A stretch of 64,000 bases of DNA from Aureimonas sp. AU22 (GTDB taxonomy: Bacteria > Pseudomonadota > Alphaproteobacteria > Rhizobiales > Rhizobiaceae), in NCBI RefSeq assembly GCF_001463745.1, contig NZ_BBWJ01000021.1, forward strand, positions 1-64,000, read 5' to 3'. Both the position numbers and the translations under genes were made by a program. Every line of letters starts with the position of its first letter. Within the stretch, counting starts at the first letter, position 1. Below the pieces are notes generated by a model, which did not search any database, was not told where the DNA came from, and saw only the letters and a program-made list of their open reading frames with translations. This document shows, piece by piece, positions 16,152 to 23,960 of the stretch.

Positions 16152-16655
16152 TCAGGCGGTCAGGGCCCGTTCGAGCTGCGCCTTGGTCATCGAGGAGCGG
16201 CCCTTGATGTCGCGCCGCTTCGCCTCCTCGTAGAGGTCCGCCTTGCTCGCTTCATGACCGTCTTTGCGGAACGGTGCCGTCTTCTTCGCGACGTCGGTCG
16301 GCTGCGCGGAGAACAGTTTGCCCTTCTTGGCGTCGCGCCGCTTCTTGGCGGTGGTTCGAGCGTACTCCTCGTCCGTCAGGTGCTCGCGCGCGTCCTTCGG
16401 CAGGTATCGCTCGCCCGTCTTGCCGCTTTGTTTCCCGGACCGGGTTCCCCAGTCCTCCTCGGTCCATTGGTGAAGGCTGTTGCGTTCGGACTTGGCGCCC
16501 TCGTAGCCGCCGCCCTCGGCCTTGTAATCGTGGACCGCGAGCTGCGCCTTGCGAGCCGACCATTCGCCCGGCTTGCCGCCCTTGGAGCCCTTCTTCACCT
16601 TGCGCTTCACCTTTTCCCAGAGCCCGGGATCGGTCTTCTCCGCCGTTTCGGTCAT
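16152..16655 (-). CDS. DUF5872-type protein with Rho-N/SAP-like C-terminus
   Basis: The 167-residue, highly basic and Lys-rich protein shows the DUF5872 pattern: KVKKGSKGGKPGEWSARKAQ, then LHQWTEEDWGTRSGKQ, then ERYLPKDAREHLTDEEYART and a KKRRDAKKGKLF segment. The final 35 residues (ASKADLYEEAKRRDIKGRSS then MTKAQLERAL) resemble a Rho N-terminal/SAP helix-extended-loop fold that binds nucleic acid. No signal peptide. The function of the family is unknown; the composition suggests a nucleic-acid-associated or stress/desiccation role. ATG 16655 is the first Met that keeps the family N-terminus. Confidence 0.75.
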   Translation of the reverse strand: MTETAEKTDPGLWEKVKRKVKKGSKGGKPGEWSARKAQLAVHDYKAEGGGYEGAKSERNSLHQWTEEDWGTRSGKQSGKTGERYLPKDAREHLTDEEYARTTAKKRRDAKKGKLFSAQPTDVAKKTAPFRKDGHEASKADLYEEAKRRDIKGRSSMTKAQLERALTA

Positions 16656-16743
16656 CGTCTCGTCCCGCTGCCGCGCCGCCAATGGCGAACCAACGATCAC
16701 TGCGGGAAATCGATGCAGACTGCGGCGGCGGGGACTGGTCGGT

Positions 16744-16801
16744 CTGTCAGCCGCATTGTCCGGACGCAGAAGCCGCAACGGCTTTCGCTGGAGATGCTCT
16801 A
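16744..16801 (-). repeat. Intergenic palindromic repeat, copy C (at the merR stop)
   Basis: Read on the minus strand it begins with TAGAGCAT, whose TAG is the stop codon of the MerR gene. A GCCG-N2-CGGC core follows, and it ends in GGACAATGCGGCTGACA. It shares its ends and layout with copies at 30843, 49094 and 50288. It can fold as a hairpin immediately after the coding region, so it may terminate or stabilise the merR transcript. Confidence 0.6.
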
Positions 16802-17209
16802 GCCGCCTTCCGCCAGCGAGGCGACGATCGGGCAGGGGCCGTCTGCGCCCGTCCGGCATCGCGTCGCCAGACGTGCCAGCGTGTCCCGTGCGGACTGAAG
16901 TTCGGCGATCCGTGCGTCGAGCGCGCGTACGCGCGCTTCCGCAAGTTCACGCGCCCTTCGGCGGTCGCTGACGGCATCGAGCCGAAGGAGTTCGCCGATC
17001 TCCTCCAGCGTGAACCCGGCCGCCTTGGCGGCCCGGATAAAGCGCAGGCGACCGGCCTCCGCCGCGCCGTAGCGCCGGAAGCCGCCGGCCGAGCCGGGGC
17101 CGGCGGGGCGCTCGGGCTCGGGCAGGAGACCGCGGCGCTGGTAGTAGCGGACAGTCTCGACGCCGACGCCTGCCTCACGCGCGAGACCCGCGATGGTCCA
17201 TTCCGTCAT
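16799..17209 (-). CDS. MerR-family transcriptional regulator, mercury-type but lacking one metal Cys
   Basis: The 136-residue regulator has the N-terminal winged helix (TIAGLAREAGVGVETVRYYQ, residues 5-24, then RRGLLPEP), a second helical pair (AAGFTLEEIGELLRL, 63-77) and a dimerisation helix. Its C-terminus CRTGADGPCPIVASL aligns with that of Tn501 MerR, where Cys117 and Cys126 bind Hg(II). Cys82 of MerR, the third ligand, aligns with an Arg-rich stretch (DRRRA) and is missing. It probably represses and activates the divergent glutaredoxin-MauE gene through the operator at 17213-17244, responding to another thiophilic metal, a two-coordinate metal or redox state. Start ATG 17209 abuts that operator. 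Confidence 0.88.
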   Translation of the reverse strand: MTEWTIAGLAREAGVGVETVRYYQRRGLLPEPERPAGPGSAGGFRRYGAAEAGRLRFIRAAKAAGFTLEEIGELLRLDAVSDRRRARELAEARVRALDARIAELQSARDTLARLATRCRTGADGPCPIVASLAEGG

Positions 17210-17212
17210 GGC

Positions 17213-17244
17213 TTGACTCCGTACCCTGGTACGGACGCTATATG
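17213..17244 (+). promoter_or_regulatory. mer-type promoter-operator with over-long spacer
   Basis: TTGACT (17213-17218) is followed by the perfect dyad CCGTACC-CT-GGTACGG (17219-17234) and a -10-like CTATAT/TATATG (17238-17244). The spacing is 19-20 bp, the signature of promoters untwisted by MerR proteins. The left part is nearly identical to the classical Tn501/Tn21 mer operator, which also reads TTGACTCCGTAC before its dyad centre. It lies between the divergent merR and glutaredoxin-MauE genes. Confidence 0.82.
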
Positions 17245-17283
17245 GGGTGCGGCCTCAGCCTTCAGCAACCCGAAAGCCGCCCC

Positions 17284-18051
17284 ATGTCCGCCACCGCCAC
17301 CGCCACCGCCCACCCCCGCCGCGCCGCGATCCATCGCATGGTGATGGAAAAGCACACCTGCCCCTACGGTCTGAAGGCGCTGGACCTTCTGAAGCGGCAG
17401 GGCTACGCGGTGGAAGACCACCCGTTGCGCACGCGCGAGGAGGTGGACGCCTTCAAGGCCGAGCACGGCGTGAAGACGACGCCGCAGATCTTCATCGACG
17501 GCGAGCGGATCGGCGGCTACGACGACACCCGCCGCTTTTTCGGCAAGGCGGTCGCCGACCCCAAGGCCACGACCTACAAGCCGGTCGTCGCGATCTTCGG
17601 ATCCAGCGCCCTCATGGCGCTCGCCATCGGCCAGGCCGCGCTCGGCACCCCCTTCACGGCGCGCACGATCGAATGGTTCATCGCCGTCGCCATGTGCCTG
17701 CTGGCGCTCCAGAAGCTTCAGAACGTCGAGAGCTTCGCCACGATGTTCCTGAACTACGACCTCCTGGCCAAGCGCTGGGTGCCCTACTCCTACATCTATC
17801 CCTTCGCCGAAGGACTGGCGGGCGTCCTGATGCTGGCGGGGGCGCTGACCTTCCTGTCCGTGCCGATCGCCCTCTTCATCGGGACCGTGGGCGCCGTCTC
17901 GGTGTTCAAGGCGGTCTACCTTGACCGGCGCGAGCTGAAATGCGCCTGCGTCGGCGGTTCCTTCAACGTGCCGCTCGGCTTCGTGTCGCTGACCGAGAAC
18001 CTGATGATGATCGCGATGGCGCTGTGGATGGGCGTCCACGCTTTCCCCTAA
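17284..18051 (+). CDS. Glutaredoxin-MauE/DoxX fusion membrane protein
   Basis: The 255-residue protein joins a glutaredoxin domain (residues 15-90, active site CPYG at 26-29, TTPQIFIDGERIGGYDD substrate loop) to a four-helix MauE/DoxX-type membrane domain (helices near 100-118, 126-143, 168-210, 228-245). A conserved KCACVGG motif lies near residue 222. It probably passes electrons between a cytoplasmic thiol pool and the membrane Cys pair, for envelope disulfide reduction or metal handling. ATG 17284 is used because an in-frame ATG at 17242 lies inside the promoter. Control by the divergent MerR through a mer-like operator suggests induction by thiol-reactive metal. Its stop overlaps the next convergent gene by 4 bp. 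Confidence 0.85.
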   Translation: MSATATATAHPRRAAIHRMVMEKHTCPYGLKALDLLKRQGYAVEDHPLRTREEVDAFKAEHGVKTTPQIFIDGERIGGYDDTRRFFGKAVADPKATTYKPVVAIFGSSALMALAIGQAALGTPFTARTIEWFIAVAMCLLALQKLQNVESFATMFLNYDLLAKRWVPYSYIYPFAEGLAGVLMLAGALTFLSVPIALFIGTVGAVSVFKAVYLDRRELKCACVGGSFNVPLGFVSLTENLMMIAMALWMGVHAFP

Positions 18052-18698
18052 GGCGTGTCTCCTCGCCAGAGCGAGCGGATCGGCTCACCGGCCCGGTCGG
18101 GCTTGGAGTCGCCGATGAAGATCACGACGGGGCCGGGCTCTTGCGTCGCGGGATCGTAGAAGTCGAGAAGGCCGGGATGGCGCGCCTGGAAGAAGGGCGG
18201 CAGGCGCGCCGACTTGCGCAAGAGATGATCCACCACGACCTGATCGCCATGGACGCTGTTCGGCACGGACCCGCAGGATCCCGGCCGCATCCAGCGCCCG
18301 GGGTCGGCGGCGAAGGTCTCGTAGAGATCGCCGAGTTCGTCGCCGTCCCAGCGCAGGAGCGCGGTTGAGACGCGGCCCTTCAGGAAATAGTCCTCCATCG
18401 CCGCTAGACCCGGCTCGGCGAGCGCCGAGGCGTCGCCCGCCAACACCGTGTCGAGGTCGCAGAGCACGGTGGTGCCCTGGGAGAGCCCCGGCCGGAACGC
18501 CTCCATCTTGGACCACCACGCCGGCCAGTCGTGCCGGAGCGGCACCGCCTCCACGCCGTCGACGTCGAGGTCCAGGTCCGTCAGGCAGAGGATGCGGGTG
18601 AAGGCCGGCGCATGGCGCCGCGCTCCTTTGGCGAGGCGCTGCACCCAGAGGCCGTCGTAGCGCCCGCCGCCGCGCAGCACCGTCAGAAGCGTCGCCAT
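18048..18698 (-). CDS. GT-A-fold glycosyltransferase-like protein
   Basis: The 216-residue protein starts MATLLTVLRGGGRYDGLWVQ and has features of nucleotide-sugar transferases of the GT-A type: an early Rossmann strand, WPAWWSKMEAFRPGLSQG near residue 58, and TTVLCDLDTVLAGD with a DxD-like Asp-Leu-Asp near 82. It then has a C-terminal GDQVVVDHLLRK segment. This arrangement is seen in hypothetical proteins near polysaccharide genes. Donor and acceptor unknown. It lies 7 bp downstream of the GT28-type transferase on the same strand, so the two form an operon. Confidence 0.7.
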   Translation of the reverse strand: MATLLTVLRGGGRYDGLWVQRLAKGARRHAPAFTRILCLTDLDLDVDGVEAVPLRHDWPAWWSKMEAFRPGLSQGTTVLCDLDTVLAGDASALAEPGLAAMEDYFLKGRVSTALLRWDGDELGDLYETFAADPGRWMRPGSCGSVPNSVHGDQVVVDHLLRKSARLPPFFQARHPGLLDFYDPATQEPGPVVIFIGDSKPDRAGEPIRSLWRGDTP

Positions 18699-18705
18699 GA
18701 CGGGA

Positions 18706-19947
18706 TCAGCCGACGACCTTGAGAACGGGAGCCGGCTCGGTTTCGCCCCCCGAGACGGTTGCGCCGTCCCAAAGCTCGTCCGTCAGCCCTTCCAGCCAGC
18801 CGGCGGCGCGGTGCGCCGCCTCCGGCTCGTGAAGGGTGCGGATGGTCTCGCCGTCGAGCGCGCGGGCCTCTGCCAAAAGCGCCTGCCAGCCCTGGAGATC
18901 GCCCGGCCAGGCGGGCGCCGTCACCGCCGCGCCGAGCTTCACCAGCGCCTCGGCCTTGCGGGTCTGCTCGCCGAAGTAGCGCCATTCCGGCATGACGATG
19001 AGCTTGGCGCCGACGCGCGCGATCTCGTGGATCGTGTTGTCGCCGGCGGACGCGAGGACGATGTCGGCGGCGGCGAGATAGTCGGTGACGCCGGGCACCC
19101 AGCCGAGTTCGCGTAAGTTCGAGAAGTCGGTCTCGTGGCCCTCGCGATGGGTGGGGCCGAGCGTCAGCCAGAGCGCGTCGGGTGCCGCGCGCGCGGCGAC
19201 CGTCAGCGGCGCGTAAGGGGTGCCGCTGCCCCCGCCGCCCGTCACGGTGACGATGATCTCGCGCACGGGATCCAGCCCCAGCCGGCGGCGTGCCTCGGCC
19301 TTGTCCGGCACCGCGTCGAGCGTGGTGCAGAGACCACCGGAATAGAAGGTCTTGGCCCGGAGATGGGCGGGGTAGTCGTCCTGCTCCAACCGCTCGTCGA
19401 AAGGGGCGAGCATGCCGACCGACGCCTCGTAGGAGCCGATATGGCCGATGTCGGAGCGGTCGCCGTGCATGCGGATCTGCACCGCCGGAACGCTGGCGAT
19501 GCGCGACAGGAGCGCGATCTCGGACGAGACGTCCACCACGAAGAGGCCGACCTCGCGTTCGTCGAGATGCTCGAGGATGGTGCGCATCGTGCGGCGCATT
19601 TCGGCAAGGCCGAGCGGCACGCAGTGCATCACCTGCGGCGTCGGCTCGGCGTAAAGGCGCGGAGTCGGCACGCCGGCGCCGATCATGTTGGGCAGGGGCA
19701 CGATCTCGATGTCGCGGGAGAAGCCGTCGAAGAGGTGCGGGCCGGCGGTCAGCACCGAGACCGGCCGCGTGGCCGAGAATTCGGATACGAGGGCCATCGT
19801 GCGGTTCGCGTGGCCGCGCCCCTGGTGGTGAACGAAGAAGGAGATCGGCTTCGGCAAGGCGGACGGCCCCCACGGCTTCAGGAACCGGACCCCCCGTCCG
19901 GTCGATGGCAAGACGGGGAAACCTATGTCTCGCCACGCATTCGTCAT
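18706..19947 (-). CDS. Glycosyltransferase, MurG/GT28-like
   Basis: The 413-residue protein has a GT-B fold. Residues 33-48 (KPISFFVHHQGRGHANRT) match the GxGH nucleotide-sugar transferase start. The C-terminal half has IIVTVTGGGGSGTPYAPL near 235 and ADIVLASAGDNTIHEIARVG near 305, corresponding to the donor-binding GT28 C-terminal domain, then KLIVMPEWRYFGEQ. ATG 19947 is taken as start because of a GGAGG site close ahead; a GTG 3 bp upstream is possible. It probably transfers a sugar to a lipid or glycan acceptor at the inner membrane face. First gene of a two-gene minus-strand unit, divergent from the GT29-like gene. Confidence 0.82.
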   Translation of the reverse strand: MTNAWRDIGFPVLPSTGRGVRFLKPWGPSALPKPISFFVHHQGRGHANRTMALVSEFSATRPVSVLTAGPHLFDGFSRDIEIVPLPNMIGAGVPTPRLYAEPTPQVMHCVPLGLAEMRRTMRTILEHLDEREVGLFVVDVSSEIALLSRIASVPAVQIRMHGDRSDIGHIGSYEASVGMLAPFDERLEQDDYPAHLRAKTFYSGGLCTTLDAVPDKAEARRRLGLDPVREIIVTVTGGGGSGTPYAPLTVAARAAPDALWLTLGPTHREGHETDFSNLRELGWVPGVTDYLAAADIVLASAGDNTIHEIARVGAKLIVMPEWRYFGEQTRKAEALVKLGAAVTAPAWPGDLQGWQALLAEARALDGETIRTLHEPEAAHRAAGWLEGLTDELWDGATVSGGETEPAPVLKVVG

Positions 19948-20051
19948 CACCTCCGGTCGACTTGACGCGCCGGCGCTCTTCCCTTCGCCTTGCCGCGAAG
20001 CACTTACGGTGTGACGAGGAAAGAGTGGCTGGCTAAGGGGCGGGTCGGACG

Positions 20052-20693
20052 ATGGAAAGCTGGCGCGCGAGCGGCGCGGATCTTCGACGCACGCCCCGCC
20101 GCATCGCGATCGTCGGCAATGCGCCCGAAACGGGCGACCGCGCCGCCGCCATCGACGCGGCCGACTGGGTGGTCCGCTTCAACAACGCGGCCGGCTTCGG
20201 CGAGACGACGGGAAGCCGCGTCACCCATCTCGCCCTCGTCAACCACGGCGGCCAGATGCGCGAATGGCTGGAGGATCCGGGCTTCCTCGACCGCCCGGCC
20301 GTGCGGGCCGCCGGCAGCTTCCTGTTCCCCTTCGCCCGCAAGCCGCCGTCAACCGTTCCGCAGGGCGAGGACGGGCGCGACTGGACCGCGGAGGCCGAGG
20401 CGCGTCTCGGCACCCTCGGTGTTCCCGTCGCCGTCCTGCCGTCCACCGTCCACCGCGAGGCGGTCTCGCTCGTCCACGTGCCCGGGCGCCCGCCACAGCC
20501 GCCGAGCACCGGGTTCCTCGTCTCGCTGCACCTCCTGTGCCGCTACGCCAGCACGGTGGAGATCGACGTCTACGGCTTCGGCTTCGCCGGCTGGGACGGC
20601 CACGACTGGATGCGCGAGCGGCGCTGGTTCGAGGCCATGGCGGCCGGCGGCCTGCTTCGGCTTCATCCGCTCGCCGCGCCCCTGGCCGCGTGA
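20052..20693 (+). CDS. GT29 (sialyltransferase)-like protein
   Basis: The 213-residue protein opens with RRIAIVGNAPETGDRAAAID followed by WVVRFNNAAGFGETTGSRVTH. This is the layout of the bacterial GT29/sialyltransferase motif family (GNxxxxG, then VxRFN). Related short proteins are found in rhizobia and are sometimes annotated as urease-operon accessory proteins. A late segment, TVEIDVYGFGFAGWDGHDW, corresponds to the family's VxxYGFxF motif. No membrane segment. It probably acts in the cytoplasm on a nucleotide sugar; true sialic acid use is not shown. It overlaps the downstream GT2 gene by 4 bp. Confidence 0.72.
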   Translation: MESWRASGADLRRTPRRIAIVGNAPETGDRAAAIDAADWVVRFNNAAGFGETTGSRVTHLALVNHGGQMREWLEDPGFLDRPAVRAAGSFLFPFARKPPSTVPQGEDGRDWTAEAEARLGTLGVPVAVLPSTVHREAVSLVHVPGRPPQPPSTGFLVSLHLLCRYASTVEIDVYGFGFAGWDGHDWMRERRWFEAMAAGGLLRLHPLAAPLAA

Positions 20694-21655
20694 GCGCGCA
20701 TCCGGCCCGCTGCTTCCTGTGCGCGGCGCGCATGCTCGCGCCGACGACCCGCGCGCTCCGCTGGCCCGGCGGCTTCCGGCGACGCTTCGCGCTCGCCTGC
20801 GGCTCCTGCGGCGTGCTGACCGACGGGGCCGAAGGCCCGGCGGCACTCGCGCATCTCGGCGAGGCGCTCTCCGGCGAGGTGTTCGCTCTTGGCCGGGACG
20901 CGCCCTACGGCCTCGATCCCTACACGTTGCGCACGGCGGCCACGCGCTGGCGCCGCGCGGCGTCTCCCGTCGGCGAGGCGCAACGCCGGGCGCTCGGCCG
21001 ACCCCATTCCGACCTAGCCGCCGAAGGCCAGCTGTCGGACATGGTGCCGGGCGAGGGGCCGGAGGTCGCGATCGGCGTGATGTGCCGGTCCGGGGAATGG
21101 GAGGGCGCGCTCGGGCACCTGCGCGCGCATCTGCGCTGGGCGTCCGGCATCGTGATCCTGGCCGATGGGGCGGGCCCGGACCTGCAGCCGGAGGACCGGG
21201 TGCTGGTCTCGCGGCGTGACATGGACGGCGACTTCGCGGCCCAGCGCAACGCGCTCCAGGACCTGTCGCCGAGCCCCTGGATGCTGCAGCTCGACACGGA
21301 CGAGACGCTGGACCCGGACGCCGCCGCGCTGCTGCCGGCGCTGGCCGGGCTGGCCGATGCGGGCGACGCCGTGTCGGTGGGTCTTCCCCGGCGCAACCTC
21401 GTGGACGGCGTCGCGGCCGATCTTTATCCCGACACGCAGTACCGGTTGAACCGGCGAGAGACGCGCTTCACCGGGCGCGTCCACGAGCGGCCCGAGCGGC
21501 CGTGGCAGCGCAGCGTCCTCTCGCTTCACGGCACGATCGACCACCACCTCGAGCGCGCGCGGGTCGAGACGCGCTCGCAGGCCTACGAGGCCATGGTGCC
21601 GGGAGGCGGGCGCCTGGGGGAGGCGCAGGCGCTGCTTCAGCCCTTCCGGGACTGA
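20690..21655 (+). CDS. GT2 glycosyltransferase with N-terminal zinc-ribbon-like Cys pairs
   Basis: The 321-residue protein starts at GTG 20690. Residues 8-50 hold two CxxC pairs (CFLC and CGSC, about 32 residues apart), a likely zinc ribbon. The GT2 part follows: VAIGVMCRSGEWEGALGHLR near residue 124, a Rossmann strand GIVILADGAG, then FAAQRNALQDLSPSPWMLQL with the DTDE donor/metal motif near 205, and a late RFTGRVHERPERPW acceptor segment. The layout is like WaaE/KdtX-type transferases (NRGGWTExH...QLDxDE) with an added metal-binding head. Coupled to the GT29-like gene; its tail overlaps the convergent GT4 gene by 19 bp. Confidence 0.8.
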   Translation: MSAHPARCFLCAARMLAPTTRALRWPGGFRRRFALACGSCGVLTDGAEGPAALAHLGEALSGEVFALGRDAPYGLDPYTLRTAATRWRRAASPVGEAQRRALGRPHSDLAAEGQLSDMVPGEGPEVAIGVMCRSGEWEGALGHLRAHLRWASGIVILADGAGPDLQPEDRVLVSRRDMDGDFAAQRNALQDLSPSPWMLQLDTDETLDPDAAALLPALAGLADAGDAVSVGLPRRNLVDGVAADLYPDTQYRLNRRETRFTGRVHERPERPWQRSVLSLHGTIDHHLERARVETRSQAYEAMVPGGGRLGEAQALLQPFRD

Positions 21656-22833
21656 AAGCGGGCGATCGCCTCCTCGTAGAGAGCCAGCGTCTCCCGTCCC
21701 AATGTTTCACGTGTGAACCGACCGGCGGCAAGGAGCGCACGCTCGCGCAAGCTGTCGCGCAGGGCGGGATCGCGGATCACCGGACGCAGGGCGTCGGCGA
21801 GCGCGGCCGGGGTCGTCTCGCGCGCCATCGAGCCGGCTCCGGTCGTGCCGACGAACGCGCGTGCGCTGGCGTCCTCGTTGGAAGCCACCATCGGACGACC
21901 GTAGGCCATGCCCTCCTGGTAGACGAGGCCGAAGCTTTCGTAGCGCGAGGGCGCCAGCACGGCATGGGCCGCCTCGTACTCGCGCGCGAGATCGGCTTCG
22001 GGGACCCGGCCGAGCGGGACGAAGCGCGACCGCTCGCCTGGCCCGGCGGGTTCGAGCGCCTCCGCATCGACGCCGGCGAGCCGGATCGCAAAGCCGGGCA
22101 GCGAGCCGGCATCCGCTTCCCGCCTGAGGATCTCCGCCGCACCCAGAATCGCATCGAAACCCTTGCGATGCTCCGGGCGTCCGACGAAGAGGATGCGGAT
22201 CGGCTCGCCGTCCCGTGTTTCGGGATAGGAGGCCGCCCGGGCGCGCACCAGCATCGCGGGCGCGAGGCTGAGGCCGATCACGGCATGGGGCCGATCGCCT
22301 TCGATCAGGCCGTACTCGGCCGCGATACGCCGTCCGTGATCGGCGGTGTTGGAGATCAGCCCATGGCTGCCGCGCGCCTGGGCGGCCTCCAGCCGGTCCG
22401 CCGCCCATCCGTCGAAGCGGTCGCGAGCACGGGTCGCCAGATCGCGCGAGAAGGCGGCCGGCGTCGAGTTGCGCGTGACCAGCGCCATGGGCGGGCGCCG
22501 GGCGAGAAGCGCGGCAGGGGCGTACCAGTTGGTCGCTTCCACGACGTCGAAGGGCCGGCTGACATGCTCGGCGAGGATCGCGCGTCGCACGGCGAGCGGG
22601 GCGGCGAGATGCCCGACGCCGCCCCAGAGCCGGAGGCGCGCGATCCCGCCGCCCGCAGCGGGCTCGGCGCCGACGATGCTCACGCCCCTCGCGTCCGACA
22701 CGCCCTTCCGGTCGAGCGTCACGACGGTCACCTCCGCCCCGCAGGCCACGAGGCTCTCGGCGATCTCGCGCGCGGCGGTGGACAGGCCGCTCGGGGCCGG
22801 CGGGTAGTCCCAGGCGATGAGAGCGGTGCGCAT
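21637..22833 (-). CDS. Glycosyltransferase family 4
   Basis: The 398-residue GT-B enzyme opens MRTALIAWDYPPAPSGLSTA, with the glycine-rich donor-side loop typical of GT4. It contains DVVEATNWYAPAALLARRPP near residue 92, IRILFVGRPEHRKGFDAILG near 215 (the family GRL..KG motif) and APSRYESFGLVYQEGMAYG near 310, the EX7E donor-binding element. ATG 22833 overlaps the stop of the upstream GT4 gene, so two GT4 enzymes are co-translated. Acceptor unknown. Confidence 0.88.
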   Translation of the reverse strand: MRTALIAWDYPPAPSGLSTAAREIAESLVACGAEVTVVTLDRKGVSDARGVSIVGAEPAAGGGIARLRLWGGVGHLAAPLAVRRAILAEHVSRPFDVVEATNWYAPAALLARRPPMALVTRNSTPAAFSRDLATRARDRFDGWAADRLEAAQARGSHGLISNTADHGRRIAAEYGLIEGDRPHAVIGLSLAPAMLVRARAASYPETRDGEPIRILFVGRPEHRKGFDAILGAAEILRREADAGSLPGFAIRLAGVDAEALEPAGPGERSRFVPLGRVPEADLAREYEAAHAVLAPSRYESFGLVYQEGMAYGRPMVASNEDASARAFVGTTGAGSMARETTPAALADALRPVIRDPALRDSLRERALLAAGRFTRETLGRETLALYEEAIARFQSRKG

Positions 22834-23906
22834 CAGGCCTCCAGGAGCTTGTGGTAGAGGGCGAGATAGTCGCGGGCCATGCGCGCGGCGGTGAAGCGTT
22901 CCTCGAAGCGCCGTCGAACGCCCGCCCGGTCGAGCCGCCTCGCCCGCGCGACGCCCGCGACGGCCTCCTCCTCGGACGACACCACGAAGCCGGTCACCCC
23001 GTCCTCGACGATCTCGCGCACCGATCCCCGGTCCCAGGCGACGACGGGCGTGCCGCAGGCCATGGCCTCGATCATCACGAGGCCGAATGGCTCCGGCCAG
23101 TCGACAGGGAAAAGCAGCGCCTCGGCGCCGCCGAGGAGTTCGCCCTTCGCGGTGTCGCCGAGCGGCCCGACATAGGTCGCGGCATCGGACAGGAGCGGGC
23201 GCACCTCGCGCTCGAAATAGGTGGGATTGCCCACATCGATCGTTCCGGCGAGGCGGATCGGGCGACCGGCGGCGTCGGCGACGCGGATCGCCCGGTCGGG
23301 CCGCTTCTGGTCGGTCATGCGGCCGACGAAGGCGAGGTAGCCGCCGGCCCCGTCGCCCGGCGCGTAGCGGTCTTCTGCGATGCCGTGGTGGACGACGCCC
23401 GCCCGGTTGGAGGCGGGCAGCATGGCGCCTTGCGCCGCCGAGATCGCGGCGACGGGCAGGTCGGGAAAGGTCTCGAAGAAGATGGCGCGGTCGAGTTCGT
23501 CCACCCGCCAGTGGATGGTGGTGAGGCTGTGCCGGCGCCGTTCGCCCAGAAGCGCGGCGTGGAAGAATTCGCCGTGGCAATGGACGATGTCGAACTCGTC
23601 CAGACGCAGCCGCAGGTCCTCCATGCGCGCCGCTTCGAGAACGGCGGGGATCGACGGCGGAACGGTGCCGTGGGTCGTTTCCAAGCTAAACAAACTCGGC
23701 CAGATTCCGACCCGGCGTACATCTGTCGCACTGTCCGATGGGGCGAGAAGCGTTACCTCGACTCCGAGGTTGCGCAGCGCAATGGAGAGATCGTGAATGA
23801 CTCTCTCGGTCCCGCCGTGATCTTTGGGTGGCACGGGAAATATTGTCGGAGCAACTTGGGCGACTCGGATATTTTTTCGATGGGTCGCCGCTGGATTTGC
23901 CTGCAT
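22833..23906 (-). CDS. Glycosyltransferase family 4
   Basis: The 357-residue GT-B enzyme begins at ATG 23906. VAQVAPTIFPVPPKDHGGTE near residue 15 gives the donor loop, FDIVHCHGEFFHAALLG near 110 the acceptor half, and YLAFVGRMTDQKRPDRAIRV near 190 the family GR..KR motif. FPVDWPEPFGLVMIEAMACG near 270 is the EX7E element. It is divergent from the sucrose-phosphate synthase gene across 54 bp, so the two probably share a control region. The DNA just upstream (23860-23960) is AT-richer than the rest, fitting a promoter. Confidence 0.88.
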   Translation of the reverse strand: MQANPAATHRKNIRVAQVAPTIFPVPPKDHGGTERVIHDLSIALRNLGVEVTLLAPSDSATDVRRVGIWPSLFSLETTHGTVPPSIPAVLEAARMEDLRLRLDEFDIVHCHGEFFHAALLGERRRHSLTTIHWRVDELDRAIFFETFPDLPVAAISAAQGAMLPASNRAGVVHHGIAEDRYAPGDGAGGYLAFVGRMTDQKRPDRAIRVADAAGRPIRLAGTIDVGNPTYFEREVRPLLSDAATYVGPLGDTAKGELLGGAEALLFPVDWPEPFGLVMIEAMACGTPVVAWDRGSVREIVEDGVTGFVVSSEEEAVAGVARARRLDRAGVRRRFEERFTAARMARDYLALYHKLLEA

Positions 23907-23960
23907 GAACCGTTGCTCTGATCTGTTTGTGTGTTTTTGCGTCAAGGGTTGGAGAGAGCC

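Noticed and set aside
17242-17283. Earlier ATG for the glutaredoxin-MauE protein
   Set aside because: ATG 17242 overlaps the -10 element of the mer-type promoter, so it would not be in the mRNA.
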